Shown: in pieces, positions 18,996-27,094 of the stretch
Layout of the letters: each line of letters starts with the position of its first letter
Position numbering within the stretch: position 1 is the stretch's first letter
DNA from: Stutzerimonas frequens
GTDB taxonomy: Bacteria > Pseudomonadota > Gammaproteobacteria > Pseudomonadales > Pseudomonadaceae
Assembly (NCBI RefSeq): GCF_024448335.1
Contig: NZ_JAMOHM010000001.1
Coordinates: 372,001-436,000, forward strand
DNA: 64,000 nucleotides
Reading direction: 5' to 3'
Notes under the pieces: model-generated
Told to the model about the DNA's origin: nothing
The model's input: only the letters and a program-made list of their open reading frames with translations
Databases searched by the model: none
Translations under genes and position numbers: made by a program

Positions 18996-20003
18996 ATGCG
19001 TAACGAAACCCGAATCGCCTACAACGGCTACCTGGCACAGGTAGCCAAGCTGAACGGCGTCGACAGCGCCGCCGTCAAGTTCAACGTCGAGCCCAGCGTG
19101 CAGCAGAACCTCGAGACTGCCATCCAGGAATCCACCGCGCTGCTCGGCCGCATCAACGTCATCGGCGTCATGGAGCAGTCGGGCGAGGCCCTGCTGCTGG
19201 GCGTCAACGGCCCGATCGCCAGCCGTACCGACACCGCAGGCGGCAACCGCCGTAACCCTGGCGAGCATCAGGCTCTGTCCAAGGACGACTACACCTGCAA
19301 GCAGACCAACTTCGACAGCGCCTTCCGTTACGTGCTGCTCGATGCCTGGGCCAAATTCCCGGACTTCCAGACCCGCCTCACTGCGGCCATCGCCCAGCGG
19401 CAGGCCCTTGACCGCCTGATGATCGGCTGGAACGGCGTCTCCGCCGCCGCGGCCACCAACGCGGCAACCTACCCGCTGCGCCAGGACGTCAACATCGGCT
19501 GGCTGCAGAAGATTCGCACCAAGGCTCCGGATCGCGTGCTCGACGAAGGCGCCACCGTTGGCAAGGTCACCGTCGGCGCCGCCGGCGACTACAAGACCCT
19601 CGATGGTCTGGTCTTCGATGCCGTCCAGATGCTGGACCCGTGGCACCGCAGCCACCCTGACCTGATCGTCATCGTCTCGCGCAACCTGATGCACGAGAAG
19701 TTGCTGGCCGCGGTCGAGAAAGGCGCCACCTCCAACCAGGAAGAGAACGCCGCACAGGAGATCGTCACCCGCGCCCGGCTGGGCGGCCTGCCGATCGTCG
19801 ACGCCCCCTACTTCCCGGATGGCACCGTGCTGGTCACCACCCTGAGCAACCTGTCGATCTACTGGCAGGAAGGCGCCCGCCGCCGCCACCTCAAGGACGA
19901 GCCGGAGTACGACCGCATCGCAGACTACCAGTCCTCCAACGACGCCTACGTCGTGGAAGACCTCGGCCTGGTCGCCCTGGTTGAAAACGTAGAGAAGGTC
20001 TAA
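18996..20003 (+). CDS. N: Major capsid protein (P2 gpN)
   Basis: 335 residues, close to P2 N (357). Recognisable motifs are TRIAYNGYLAQVAKLNGV, GWNGVSAAA and the late DDEPEYDRIADYQSSNDAYVVED-like ending. The N-terminal 30 or so residues would be removed by gpO. Downstream of O by 30 bases, then four bases to M. Confidence 0.94.
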   Translation: MRNETRIAYNGYLAQVAKLNGVDSAAVKFNVEPSVQQNLETAIQESTALLGRINVIGVMEQSGEALLLGVNGPIASRTDTAGGNRRNPGEHQALSKDDYTCKQTNFDSAFRYVLLDAWAKFPDFQTRLTAAIAQRQALDRLMIGWNGVSAAAATNAATYPLRQDVNIGWLQKIRTKAPDRVLDEGATVGKVTVGAAGDYKTLDGLVFDAVQMLDPWHRSHPDLIVIVSRNLMHEKLLAAVEKGATSNQEENAAQEIVTRARLGGLPIVDAPYFPDGTVLVTTLSNLSIYWQEGARRRHLKDEPEYDRIADYQSSNDAYVVEDLGLVALVENVEKV

Positions 20004-20006
20004 GCC

Positions 20007-20843
20007 ATGAGCCTGACCCTTGCCCAACGTAACCAGCTGCGCAAGCGCGCAGCCCAGGAGGCGGCAGCCGCCGCCCCCGCCGCGCTAATGGATGGCGCTA
20101 CCGGCTATGAGGTGATGCTGGCCAAGCTGCAGCAAGACCAGTTCCGCCTCAAGCAGGTGCAGTCCACGGAAGGCAAGGCGAAGCTCAAGGCCGAGCTGCT
20201 GCCGGATTACGTCCCCTACATCGAGGGCGTACTCGCGGCAGGCCAAGGCGCCCAGGACGACGTGCTGGTCACCGTCATGGTCTGGCGTTTCGACGCCAGC
20301 GACTTCGACGGCGGCCTGCAGATCGCCGAGTACGTGCTGCGCCACCAGCTGGTGATGCCGGATCGCTTCAACCGCACCACCGGCTGCCTGGTAGCCGAGG
20401 AAGTCGCCACTGCCGCGCTCAACGCCCAGAAGGCCGGCAAAACCTTCCCGCTGGTGACCCTCAACCGCACCGCCGAGCTCACCGCCGACCAGGACATGCC
20501 AGACGAGGCCCGCGCGAAGCTGGTTCTCGCCCAAGGACGCGCCCAGTTGGCCCATCTCAACTACGACGCCGAAGCGCTCACCCAGGACGAACGGGCCTGG
20601 CTGCAGTTCGGCATCGACCTGCTCAAACGCGCCATCGAGCTGCACAACAGCTGCGGTGGCAAGAAGGATCTGGAGCGCGCCGAGCGCCTCCTCAAGAAAC
20701 ACGCGGAAAGTGCGCCTACCGATACCGGTACCGACGAGCCCCCGGCAGACGATCAGCCCCAGCCCGACCAGGCCAAGGGCGCCGAAGCCGACCAGGGCGC
20801 TCCGGATGCCAGCACCGGCACCGGCGAACCCTCCGCTAACTGA
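20007..20843 (+). CDS. M: Terminase small subunit (P2 gpM)
   Basis: 278 residues, somewhat longer than P2 M (247) because of an acidic, Pro/Asp-rich tail. The body shows YEVMLAKLQQDQFRLKQVQSTE, LKAELLPDYVPYIEGVL and DDVLVTVMVWRFD, typical of gpM. It recognises cos DNA and pairs with gpP. Confidence 0.92.
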   Translation: MSLTLAQRNQLRKRAAQEAAAAAPAALMDGATGYEVMLAKLQQDQFRLKQVQSTEGKAKLKAELLPDYVPYIEGVLAAGQGAQDDVLVTVMVWRFDASDFDGGLQIAEYVLRHQLVMPDRFNRTTGCLVAEEVATAALNAQKAGKTFPLVTLNRTAELTADQDMPDEARAKLVLAQGRAQLAHLNYDAEALTQDERAWLQFGIDLLKRAIELHNSCGGKKDLERAERLLKKHAESAPTDTGTDEPPADDQPQPDQAKGAEADQGAPDASTGTGEPSAN

Positions 20844-20942
20844 GCGTCCCCACGCACCCGGCGGCTCGGGGCGGATCGACAGGTTTTCTCCTTGGCCTAG
20901 TCGTGAAGTCCCGACCACCGCCGACCCATTCGAGCGATAGGC

Positions 20943-21407
20943 ATGAGCGGATTTATCGCCACCGGCACCACCACCGCAGAACACATGATCGAGAACGACG
21001 CCTTCTGGCCGGCGATCGATTGCCTCGACCTGCGCGCCGCCATGCGCCTGGACGCCAGCGTCACCCCCGAGCGCATCGAGGTTGCCGCGATCAACGCCAT
21101 GATCGAGGCCAACCGCGAACTCGACCTATACCGCCGCGCCCGTACTGAAGAGGGCCACCTCACCCTGTCCGACGTGCCGGCACCTCAGATCAAGGGCGAA
21201 AGCCAGCTGCTGCACCTCTACCGCCGCACCATCTACTGCCGCGCCACCGCCGAACTGGTCGAGCGCTACCGCAGCTTCGACGCCACCAACAGCGGCGAGC
21301 AGAAGGCCACCGAGGACAGCACCAACATCGACGAGCTGCGCCGCGACGCGCGCCACGCCCTGCGCAGCATCCTCGGCATCAGCCACACCACGGTGGAGCT
21401 GCTCTGA
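20943..21407 (+). CDS. L: Head completion/stabilisation protein (P2 gpL)
   Basis: 154 residues. Family pattern: ENDAFWPAIDCLDLRAAMRLD, IEVAAINAMIEANRELD, ATDSTNIDELRRDARHALR-like EDSTNIDELRRDARHALRS. Seals filled heads and joins the tail. About 100 bases without a gene precede it; the stop overlaps the start of X. Confidence 0.92.
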   Translation: MSGFIATGTTTAEHMIENDAFWPAIDCLDLRAAMRLDASVTPERIEVAAINAMIEANRELDLYRRARTEEGHLTLSDVPAPQIKGESQLLHLYRRTIYCRATAELVERYRSFDATNSGEQKATEDSTNIDELRRDARHALRSILGISHTTVELL

Positions 21408-21616
21408 TGACCACCGTGATCGCCAACCAGGGCGACACCGTCGACGCCATCTGCTGGCGGTACTACGGCCGCACCGCTGGAGTCACCGAGGCCGTCCTCG
21501 ACGCCAACCCCGGTCTCGCCGATCTCGGCCCCGTAATTCCCCACGGCACCGCCGTCACCCTGCCGGATGCCGCCCCGCAAGCCGAACAACGCCAAGTGGT
21601 GAACCTATGGGACTGA
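21407..21616 (+). CDS. X: Tail protein X (P2 gpX, LysM-like)
   Basis: 69 residues. QGDTVDAICWRYYGRTAGVTEAVLDANPGLADLGPVIPHGT is a LysM-like fold typical of phage tail X. P2 X is essential for tail formation. Overlaps L by one base and the following gene by ten. Confidence 0.93.
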   Translation: MTTVIANQGDTVDAICWRYYGRTAGVTEAVLDANPGLADLGPVIPHGTAVTLPDAAPQAEQRQVVNLWD

Positions 21617-22065
21617 TCTACCTCGCCCTCTACAAGGGTCGCGGCACGCTGTTCAACCGCCTGGTCCGCCTCTGGACGCGCTCCAAGTACAGCCATTGCG
21701 AACTGGTCCTGGCCGATGGCCGCTGGTTGTCCGCCTCGGCCATGGACGGTGGCGTGCGCGCCAAGCACATCGAGCTGAACCTCGAACACTGGGACCTCAT
21801 CCCGCTGCCCTGGGCTGACTATCGCCAGATCGCCCGTGTGTTCCGCGCCAACGCCGGTCAGGGCTACGACTTCTTCGGCCTGTTCGGCAGCCAGCTGCTG
21901 CCGGTCGGGCTGCATAGCCGGCGTCGCTGGTTCTGCAGCGAGTTCTGCGCCGCCGCGCTCGGCTTCCCCATGCCGCAACGCTACAGCCCGGCTCAGCTGG
22001 GCGAAGTGGTCCAGCACATCAACACCCTCACGCCCAGCGGACAGTGGAATGAAACGCATGCATGA
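21607..22065 (+). CDS. Papain-like (YiiX/NlpC-P60-type) putative cysteine peptidase in the lysis region
   Basis: 152 residues with no signal peptide. Two blocks stand out: KYSHCELVLADGRW (about 29-42) with a histidine, and RRWFCSEFCAAALGF (about 108-122) with a cysteine. A His block before a WFCSEF Cys block is the permuted papain arrangement seen in YiiX/YaeF-like proteins. P2 has no gene like this between X and holin. It may assist cell-wall lysis or act during DNA entry. Catalysis is inferred from motif order only. Confidence 0.6.
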   Translation: MGLIYLALYKGRGTLFNRLVRLWTRSKYSHCELVLADGRWLSASAMDGGVRAKHIELNLEHWDLIPLPWADYRQIARVFRANAGQGYDFFGLFGSQLLPVGLHSRRRWFCSEFCAAALGFPMPQRYSPAQLGEVVQHINTLTPSGQWNETHA

Positions 22066-22369
22066 CCGTCCCGAAATGGCCTGGCTCGCCACATGGCTCC
22101 AGGAGAATTACCCGATCCTGTATGCGGCAGGCCTGTCCGCTGCCATCGCCGGCTCGCGGCTGATGCTTGGCGGCGGATCGCTGCGCCGCATCGCCATCGA
22201 GTCAGTCGTCTGCGGCTTGATCACCCTGGCTGCCAGCAATGGTCTGGCGCTGTTTGGCATTCCGCAGGAATACGCCCCGTTCTTTGGCGGCATCATCGGC
22301 CTGATCGGCGCAGAGGGCGTTCGCGCCGGAGCCAAGCGCCTGTTCGAGCGTAAGGTGGAAAGCGTATGA
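22058..22369 (+). CDS. Holin (lambda-type family)
   Basis: 103 residues from ATG 22058 (ATG 22049 and 22076 are alternatives). Three hydrophobic segments: about 17-36, 46-66 and 72-90, with a basic C-terminus (GAKRLFERK). Pattern and position before the endolysin fit the phage holin group called lambda family. It would form inner-membrane lesions that let the muramidase out. Overlaps both neighbours. Confidence 0.8.
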   Translation: MHDRPEMAWLATWLQENYPILYAAGLSAAIAGSRLMLGGGSLRRIAIESVVCGLITLAASNGLALFGIPQEYAPFFGGIIGLIGAEGVRAGAKRLFERKVESV

Positions 22370-23181
22370 GCGAACTCCTGATCATCGGCTCGCGCGGCCT
22401 CGCCGTGCGCAACCTGCAGGCCTCACTCACGCTGGCCGGCTTCGCTGTAGCCGTGGACGGCGACTTCGGCGAGCAGACCGAGCGCGCCGTGGCCGCCTAC
22501 CAGCGCCGCGCCGGTCTGGTGGACGATGGCGTCGCGGGCCCGAAGACAATGGCTGCGCTCAACGGCTACGACACCTCGCGCTACCTCAAGCGGCAGGACC
22601 TCCAGCAGGCCGCCGACCGCCTCGGCGTACCGCTGGCCAGCGTCATGGCAGTCAACCAGGTGGAGAGCCGCGGCGAGGGCTTCGCCAGCAACGGACGCCC
22701 GGTGATCCTGTTCGAGCGGCACGTGATGTTCGAGCGCCTGCAGGCCCATGGCGTCAGCGCCGCACAGGCGGACGCACTGGCCGCCAAGCATCCCGCCCTG
22801 GTCAACCGCAAGTCCGGCGGCTACATCGGCGGTACCGCCGAGCATCAGCGTCTCGCCCAGGCGCAGCAGATCCACGCCACCGCCGCGCTCGAGTCCGCCA
22901 GCTGGGGTCTGTTCCAGATCATGGGCTACCACTGGCAGCGCCTCGGCTACCTGGATGCCCAGCACTTCGCGGACACCATGGCCCTGAGCGAGGCCGCCCA
23001 GCTCGACGCCTTCGTCACCTTCATCGAAACCGACCCCGCCCTGCACAAGGCACTCAAGGGTAAGAAATGGGCCGAGTTCGCCCGCCGCTACAACGGCCCG
23101 AACTACGCCCGCAACTTCTATGACGTGAAGCTCGCCCGGGCCTATGCGCAGTTCGCCGGCGAGCAGGAGCGCGCGGCATGA
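22366..23181 (+). CDS. Endolysin: peptidoglycan-binding domain plus N-acetylmuramidase
   Basis: 271 residues. The N-terminal repeat (VRNLQASLTLAGFAVAVDGD, about 13-65) is a PG-binding_1 domain. The rest (about 80-265) is the N-acetylmuramidase domain (PF11860 type) with QVESRGEGF, containing the probable catalytic Glu, and ALESASWGLFQIMGYHW. No signal sequence, so release depends on the holin. This enzyme type replaces the lysozyme of P2. Confidence 0.92.
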   Translation: MSELLIIGSRGLAVRNLQASLTLAGFAVAVDGDFGEQTERAVAAYQRRAGLVDDGVAGPKTMAALNGYDTSRYLKRQDLQQAADRLGVPLASVMAVNQVESRGEGFASNGRPVILFERHVMFERLQAHGVSAAQADALAAKHPALVNRKSGGYIGGTAEHQRLAQAQQIHATAALESASWGLFQIMGYHWQRLGYLDAQHFADTMALSEAAQLDAFVTFIETDPALHKALKGKKWAEFARRYNGPNYARNFYDVKLARAYAQFAGEQERAA

Positions 23182-23621
23182 CCACCGCCCGCCAACTCGC
23201 CTACGGTCTCGCCCTGGTCGGCGCGCTCTGCCTGCTGATCTGGATGCAGCAACAGCGCATCGACACCGCGCAGGCGCAGGCCGATCTCGCCACCGAGCAC
23301 CTGCAAACCGCCCAGCAACGCAACACTCGCCAGGCCGCCACCATCGCCCGCCTCACCGGCGAGGTCGCCACCCAGCGCCTCGACCAGCTCGCCCTGCAGC
23401 AGACGCTCAGCGACCTACGCCAGGCCCAGGCCACCGATCAGCTCAAGAAGAAGGAACGCCGCCGTGAAGACCCAACCCATGCGACTTGGGCTGCTCAGCC
23501 TTTGCCTGATGCTGCTCGCCGCCTGCACAAGCGCCCCGCCATCACCGGAGCCGCAGGTTACCGTCAGTGGCTGTCCGGTCGTGACGCGCTGCACGCTGGC
23601 CCCGGCGGCGCCGGGCAGTAA
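23178..23621 (+). CDS. lysB: Inner-membrane spanin subunit (LysB/Rz-like)
   Basis: 147 residues; N-terminal membrane anchor (LAYGLALVGALCLLIWM) followed by a long glutamine-rich coiled coil. The 3' part overlaps lysC in another frame, as in P2 and lambda. Spans the periplasm to fuse membranes at lysis. Confidence 0.85.
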   Translation: MTTARQLAYGLALVGALCLLIWMQQQRIDTAQAQADLATEHLQTAQQRNTRQAATIARLTGEVATQRLDQLALQQTLSDLRQAQATDQLKKKERRREDPTHATWAAQPLPDAARRLHKRPAITGAAGYRQWLSGRDALHAGPGGAGQ

Positions 23622-23727
23622 CGGCGAACTCAGCGACGACACCGACTACCTCATGGCCGCCTGGGGCGAATGTGCCGCCAAGGTGGACATCATCGTCGAC
23701 CACAACGCACGAAGCACCCAGCGATGA
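23464..23727 (+). CDS. lysC: Outer-membrane lipoprotein spanin (LysC/Rz1-like)
   Basis: 87 residues from GTG 23464, or 82 from ATG 23479. Lipobox LLAAC followed by a proline-rich region (SAPPSPEP). Most of the gene is embedded out of frame in lysB, the classic Rz/Rz1 nesting. The stop overlaps the start of R. Confidence 0.85.
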   Translation: MKTQPMRLGLLSLCLMLLAACTSAPPSPEPQVTVSGCPVVTRCTLAPAAPGSNGELSDDTDYLMAAWGECAAKVDIIVDHNARSTQR

Positions 23728-24248
23728 ACAAGCCCAACTCCCTGCGCGCCCACCTGCTCGCCGCCGTGCCCGAGCTGCACAAAAACCCCGACCGTCTGCT
23801 GGTGTTCATCGACAACGGCACCATCCGCAGCACCGCCGCCCATGGGCTGTCGTTCGAGTACAGCTACACCCTCAACGTCATCCTTACCGACTTCGCCGGG
23901 CACCCAGATGCCGTCGCTATCCCCCTCCTCGCCTGGGTCATGGTCAACCAGCACGAACTGCTGGCCAACCAGGAGAAGGGCAAGACCGCCATCGCCTTCG
24001 AGGCTGACGTCTTGGACAACAGCAAGGTCGACCTCTCTATCAAGTTGCCGCTGACCGAACGCGTCATCGTCAAAAAGCAGGCAACAGGCGCCCTTGACGT
24101 CACCCATCCAGACGAACCCCAGCTGGAGCCCTTCCTGGAAGCGGGCACCTGGCAGCTGTTCGCCGATGGCATGCTGCTGGCCGAGTGGCAGAGCACCGCC
24201 CAGGACGGCGGCGACATCTCCAGCCCGCATCCGGTGCGCCATGGCTGA
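23724..24248 (+). CDS. R: Tail completion protein (P2 gpR)
   Basis: 174 residues. NKPNSLRAHLLAAVPELHKNP, the YTLNVILTDFAG segment and LPLTERVIV are gpR hallmarks. Start chosen at the ATG overlapping the lysC stop (ATGA). It caps or completes the tail tube together with S. Confidence 0.9.
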   Translation: MNKPNSLRAHLLAAVPELHKNPDRLLVFIDNGTIRSTAAHGLSFEYSYTLNVILTDFAGHPDAVAIPLLAWVMVNQHELLANQEKGKTAIAFEADVLDNSKVDLSIKLPLTERVIVKKQATGALDVTHPDEPQLEPFLEAGTWQLFADGMLLAEWQSTAQDGGDISSPHPVRHG

Positions 24249-24693
24249 CAACCTGCGCGCCCTCGAAGACTGGGCCGGCGCCCTGCTCGCCAAGCTGGAG
24301 CCCGGTGCCCGCCGCCAGCTCAACCAGCAGATCGGCCGCGAACTGCGCCGCAGCCAGCAGCAGCGCGTCGCCGCCCAGCGCAACCCGGACGGCAGCGCCT
24401 TTGCCCCGCGCAAACCCCGCCAGCTGCGCGCCAAGAGGGGCCGCATCAAGCGGCAGATGTTCACCAAGCTGCGCCAGGCCAAGCACCTCAAGCTACAGGG
24501 CACCCCGGACGCCATCGCCATTGGCTTCATGGGCCGCGTGGCGCGCATCGCCCGCGTTCACCAGTACGGCCTGCGCGACCGCCCCGAGCGCGGCCAAGCC
24601 GACGTGCAGTACGAGCGCCGCGAGTTGCTTGGCTTCACACCTGCCGACCTGGAATTGATCCGCGACCAGCTCCTGGAACACCTCACCCGCTGA
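24241..24693 (+). CDS. S: Tail completion protein (P2 gpS)
   Basis: 150 residues, very basic. LRALEDWAGALLAKLEPGARRQL, RKPR/RAKRGRIKRQMFTKLR and IARVHQYGLRDRP match the virion morphogenesis gpS family. Overlaps R by eight bases; last gene before the V late promoter. Confidence 0.9.
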   Translation: MADNLRALEDWAGALLAKLEPGARRQLNQQIGRELRRSQQQRVAAQRNPDGSAFAPRKPRQLRAKRGRIKRQMFTKLRQAKHLKLQGTPDAIAIGFMGRVARIARVHQYGLRDRPERGQADVQYERRELLGFTPADLELIRDQLLEHLTR

Positions 24694-24701
24694 CCTCACC
24701 C

Positions 24702-24720
24702 TGTAGCACCCCGCGCTACA
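24702..24720 (+). promoter_or_regulatory. Late activator (Ogr-type) box before V
   Basis: TGTA-N11-TACA, identical in form to those at 18003 and 29383. The next 30 bases (GTGCGCCCC then CGCGCGCG) closely resemble the region after the box at 29383. If the dyad is centred near -55, as recalled for P2, transcription would begin within a few bases of the V start codon. Confidence 0.75.
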
Positions 24721-24767
24721 GGCTCAGCACCGTGCGCCCCGCGCGCGCGAGCTGCAGCATCAGCGGC

Positions 24768-25310
24768 ATGAACATTGCCGACCTTGCCCGCCTGCTCGAA
24801 AACATCGTCCGCTTCGGTACCATCGAAGCGGTCCAGATGCAGCCGCCTCGCGTCCAGGTTAAAAGCGGTAACATCACCACCGCCTGGCGCCCCTGGTTGA
24901 ACCTGCGCGCCGGTGCCGACCGCGAGTGGGACCCGCCCACCGTCGGCGAGCAGGTGGTGCTGCTGAGCCCATCCGGCAACCTCGCCCAGGGCGTGGCGCT
25001 GACAGGCCTTTTCTCTGACCTGATCCCGGCCAACGGCGACCGCGAAGGCCTGCACCGCCGCACCTACCGCGACGGCGCCGTTATCGAGTACGACAGCATC
25101 GCCAAGCGTCTGCTGGCCATCCTGCCGGACGGTGGCCAGGCCGAACTGCAGGCCACTGGCGGCATCACCATCCTCGGCGATGTCAACATCACCGGCCTCG
25201 TCACCGTCAGCGAAGACGTGGTCGCCGGCCCCAGCGCCATCAGCTTCATCGGACACAAGCACACTGGCGTGCAGACCGGCCCGAGCCAGACCGGAGTGCC
25301 CGTCCCATGA
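24768..25310 (+). CDS. V: Baseplate spike protein (P2 gpV)
   Basis: 180 residues. NIADLARLLENIVRFGTIE, VQVKSGNITTAWRPWL and TVGEQVVLLSPSG are gpV features. The C-terminal repeats and HKHTGVQTGPSQTG fit the trimeric membrane-piercing tip with metal-binding histidines. The ATG has no clear ribosome site. Confidence 0.92.
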   Translation: MNIADLARLLENIVRFGTIEAVQMQPPRVQVKSGNITTAWRPWLNLRAGADREWDPPTVGEQVVLLSPSGNLAQGVALTGLFSDLIPANGDREGLHRRTYRDGAVIEYDSIAKRLLAILPDGGQAELQATGGITILGDVNITGLVTVSEDVVAGPSAISFIGHKHTGVQTGPSQTGVPVP

Positions 25311-25660
25311 CCGGCATGAACGTCGCCACCGGCCGCACCATCACCGACCGCCAGCACCTGGTGCAGTCGATTGCCGACATCCTCACCACCCCCATCGGCA
25401 GCCGAGTCATGCGCCGCGAGTACGGCAGCAACCTGCCCGACCTGATCGACTGGCCCCACAACGGCGCCACCCGCCTGCAGGCCTACGCCGCCACCGCCAT
25501 GGCCCTCATGCGCTGGGAGCCGCGCCTGCGCCTGAGCCGCGTGCAGCTCAGCCTGGGCGACCAGCCTGGCGCCGCCGTGCTCGACCTGGAAGGCACCATC
25601 ACCGACAGCAACGAGCCGCTCAACCTGCGCGTGCCGCTACAGCTGGGAGCACTGGCATGA
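25307..25660 (+). CDS. W: Baseplate wedge protein (P2 gpW, gp25-like)
   Basis: 117 residues; contains the gp25/lysozyme-like family pattern HLVQSIADILTTPIGSRVMR followed by YGSNL. Overlaps V and J by four bases each, so the baseplate genes form one coupled run. Confidence 0.93.
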   Translation: MTGMNVATGRTITDRQHLVQSIADILTTPIGSRVMRREYGSNLPDLIDWPHNGATRLQAYAATAMALMRWEPRLRLSRVQLSLGDQPGAAVLDLEGTITDSNEPLNLRVPLQLGALA

Positions 25661-26553
25661 GCCAATTCACCGCCATCAACCTCGCCCTGGTAGCCGCCCC
25701 CAAGGTCATCGAAGAGCTCGACTTCGAGCAGGTCTACGCCGCCATGCTGGCCGACTTCATCGAGCGCATGCCCGATTTCGACGCCCTGCTGGAGTCCGAA
25801 CCGGTCATCAAAATCCTGCAGGTCGCCGCCTACCGCGAAACCGTGCTACGCCAGCGCGTCAACGACGCCGCCCGCGCCGTCATGCTGCCCTACTCAACCG
25901 GCACCGATCTGGAGAACCTCGGCAGCCTGTTCGGCGTCACCCGCCTACTCATCACCCCGGCCAATCTGGTCGCCGTCCCGCCCGTGGCAGCGGTCTACGA
26001 AAGCGACGACGACTACCGCTACCGCATCCAGCTCTCCCTGGAGGGCCTCAGCACCGCCGGCCCCGAGGGCGCTTATGTGTTCCATGCCCTCAGCGCCGAC
26101 GGCCTGGTGCTCGACGCCAGCGCCATCAGCCCAGAGCCTGGCGAGGTGCTCATCACCGTGCTGTCCCGCGAGGCCGATGGCACGGCCAGCCCCGAACTGC
26201 TAGCCACCGTCGACGCAGCCCTCACCGATGAGAGCGTTCGCCCGCTCACCGACTTCGTCACCGTTCAGGGCGCCACCATCCTCGACTACCAGGTAGAAGC
26301 CACCCTGCACTTCTACGCCGGCCCCGATCGCGCCGTGATCATGGCCAACGCCCAGGCCGCCATCGAGGCCTACACCACCGGCCAGCACCGCCTGGGCCTG
26401 GACGTGACCATTTCCGGCATCTACGCAGCCCTGCACCAACCCGGCGTGCAGCGCGTGGAGCTGACCACGCCAACCGCCAACTTGGTGGTCGACCGCCAGA
26501 GCGCCTCCTACTGCTCCGCCATAAGCCTTACCGACGGGGGCCTGGATGAGTAA
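25657..26553 (+). CDS. J: Baseplate protein J (P2 gpJ)
   Basis: 298 residues from the ATG overlapping the stop of W. FEQVYAAMLADFIERMPDFDALLESEP and ESDDDYRYRIQLSLEGLSTAGPEGAY are typical of the gpJ/baseplate_J family. It forms the wedge with W and I. Confidence 0.93.
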   Translation: MSQFTAINLALVAAPKVIEELDFEQVYAAMLADFIERMPDFDALLESEPVIKILQVAAYRETVLRQRVNDAARAVMLPYSTGTDLENLGSLFGVTRLLITPANLVAVPPVAAVYESDDDYRYRIQLSLEGLSTAGPEGAYVFHALSADGLVLDASAISPEPGEVLITVLSREADGTASPELLATVDAALTDESVRPLTDFVTVQGATILDYQVEATLHFYAGPDRAVIMANAQAAIEAYTTGQHRLGLDVTISGIYAALHQPGVQRVELTTPTANLVVDRQSASYCSAISLTDGGLDE

Positions 26554-27094
26554 CGTGCCCAGCCTGCTGCCGCCCAACGCCAGCGCTGCCGAGCGCGCCG
26601 TGGAGCAAGCCACCGCGCGTCTCGCCGGCCTGCCGGTGCCCCTGCGCGAGCTGTGGAACCCCGACACCTGCCCCGAAAGCCTGCTGCCCTGGCTGGCCTG
26701 GTCCCTGTCCCTGGACAACTGGCAACCCTACTGGCCGCTCAGCGTAAAACGTGCGCGCATCAAGGCAGCGGTAGAAATCCAGCGGCGCAAAGGCACCGCC
26801 AAATCCGTGCGCGACGTGGTCAGCTCGTTCGGGAGCGGCCTGGCGCTGCGCGAATGGTGGCAGCTGAGCCCAATGGGCACCCCGCACACCTTCGAGGTCG
26901 TGCTCACCCTTGGCGCCGGCGTACCCAATACCGCCGCCTACCAGCAAGACATCATCAAGGAGATCGAGCGCACCAAGCCCGTGCGCTCGCACTTCACCCT
27001 CACCCTCGGCCTGTCGGCCACCGGCGGGCTCGGCCTGCAAGGCGCCGCTCGCCCCGTGATCTATCGCAGACTGCAACTCACAGAGGCCACCTGA
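26546..27094 (+). CDS. I: Baseplate/tail protein I (P2 gpI)
   Basis: 182 residues. LPNASAAERAVEQATARL-type start, then CPESLLPWLAWSLSLDNW and RIKAAVEIQRRKGTAKSVR, which define gpI. It attaches the tail fibre to the baseplate. Confidence 0.93.
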   Translation: MSNVPSLLPPNASAAERAVEQATARLAGLPVPLRELWNPDTCPESLLPWLAWSLSLDNWQPYWPLSVKRARIKAAVEIQRRKGTAKSVRDVVSSFGSGLALREWWQLSPMGTPHTFEVVLTLGAGVPNTAAYQQDIIKEIERTKPVRSHFTLTLGLSATGGLGLQGAARPVIYRRLQLTEAT

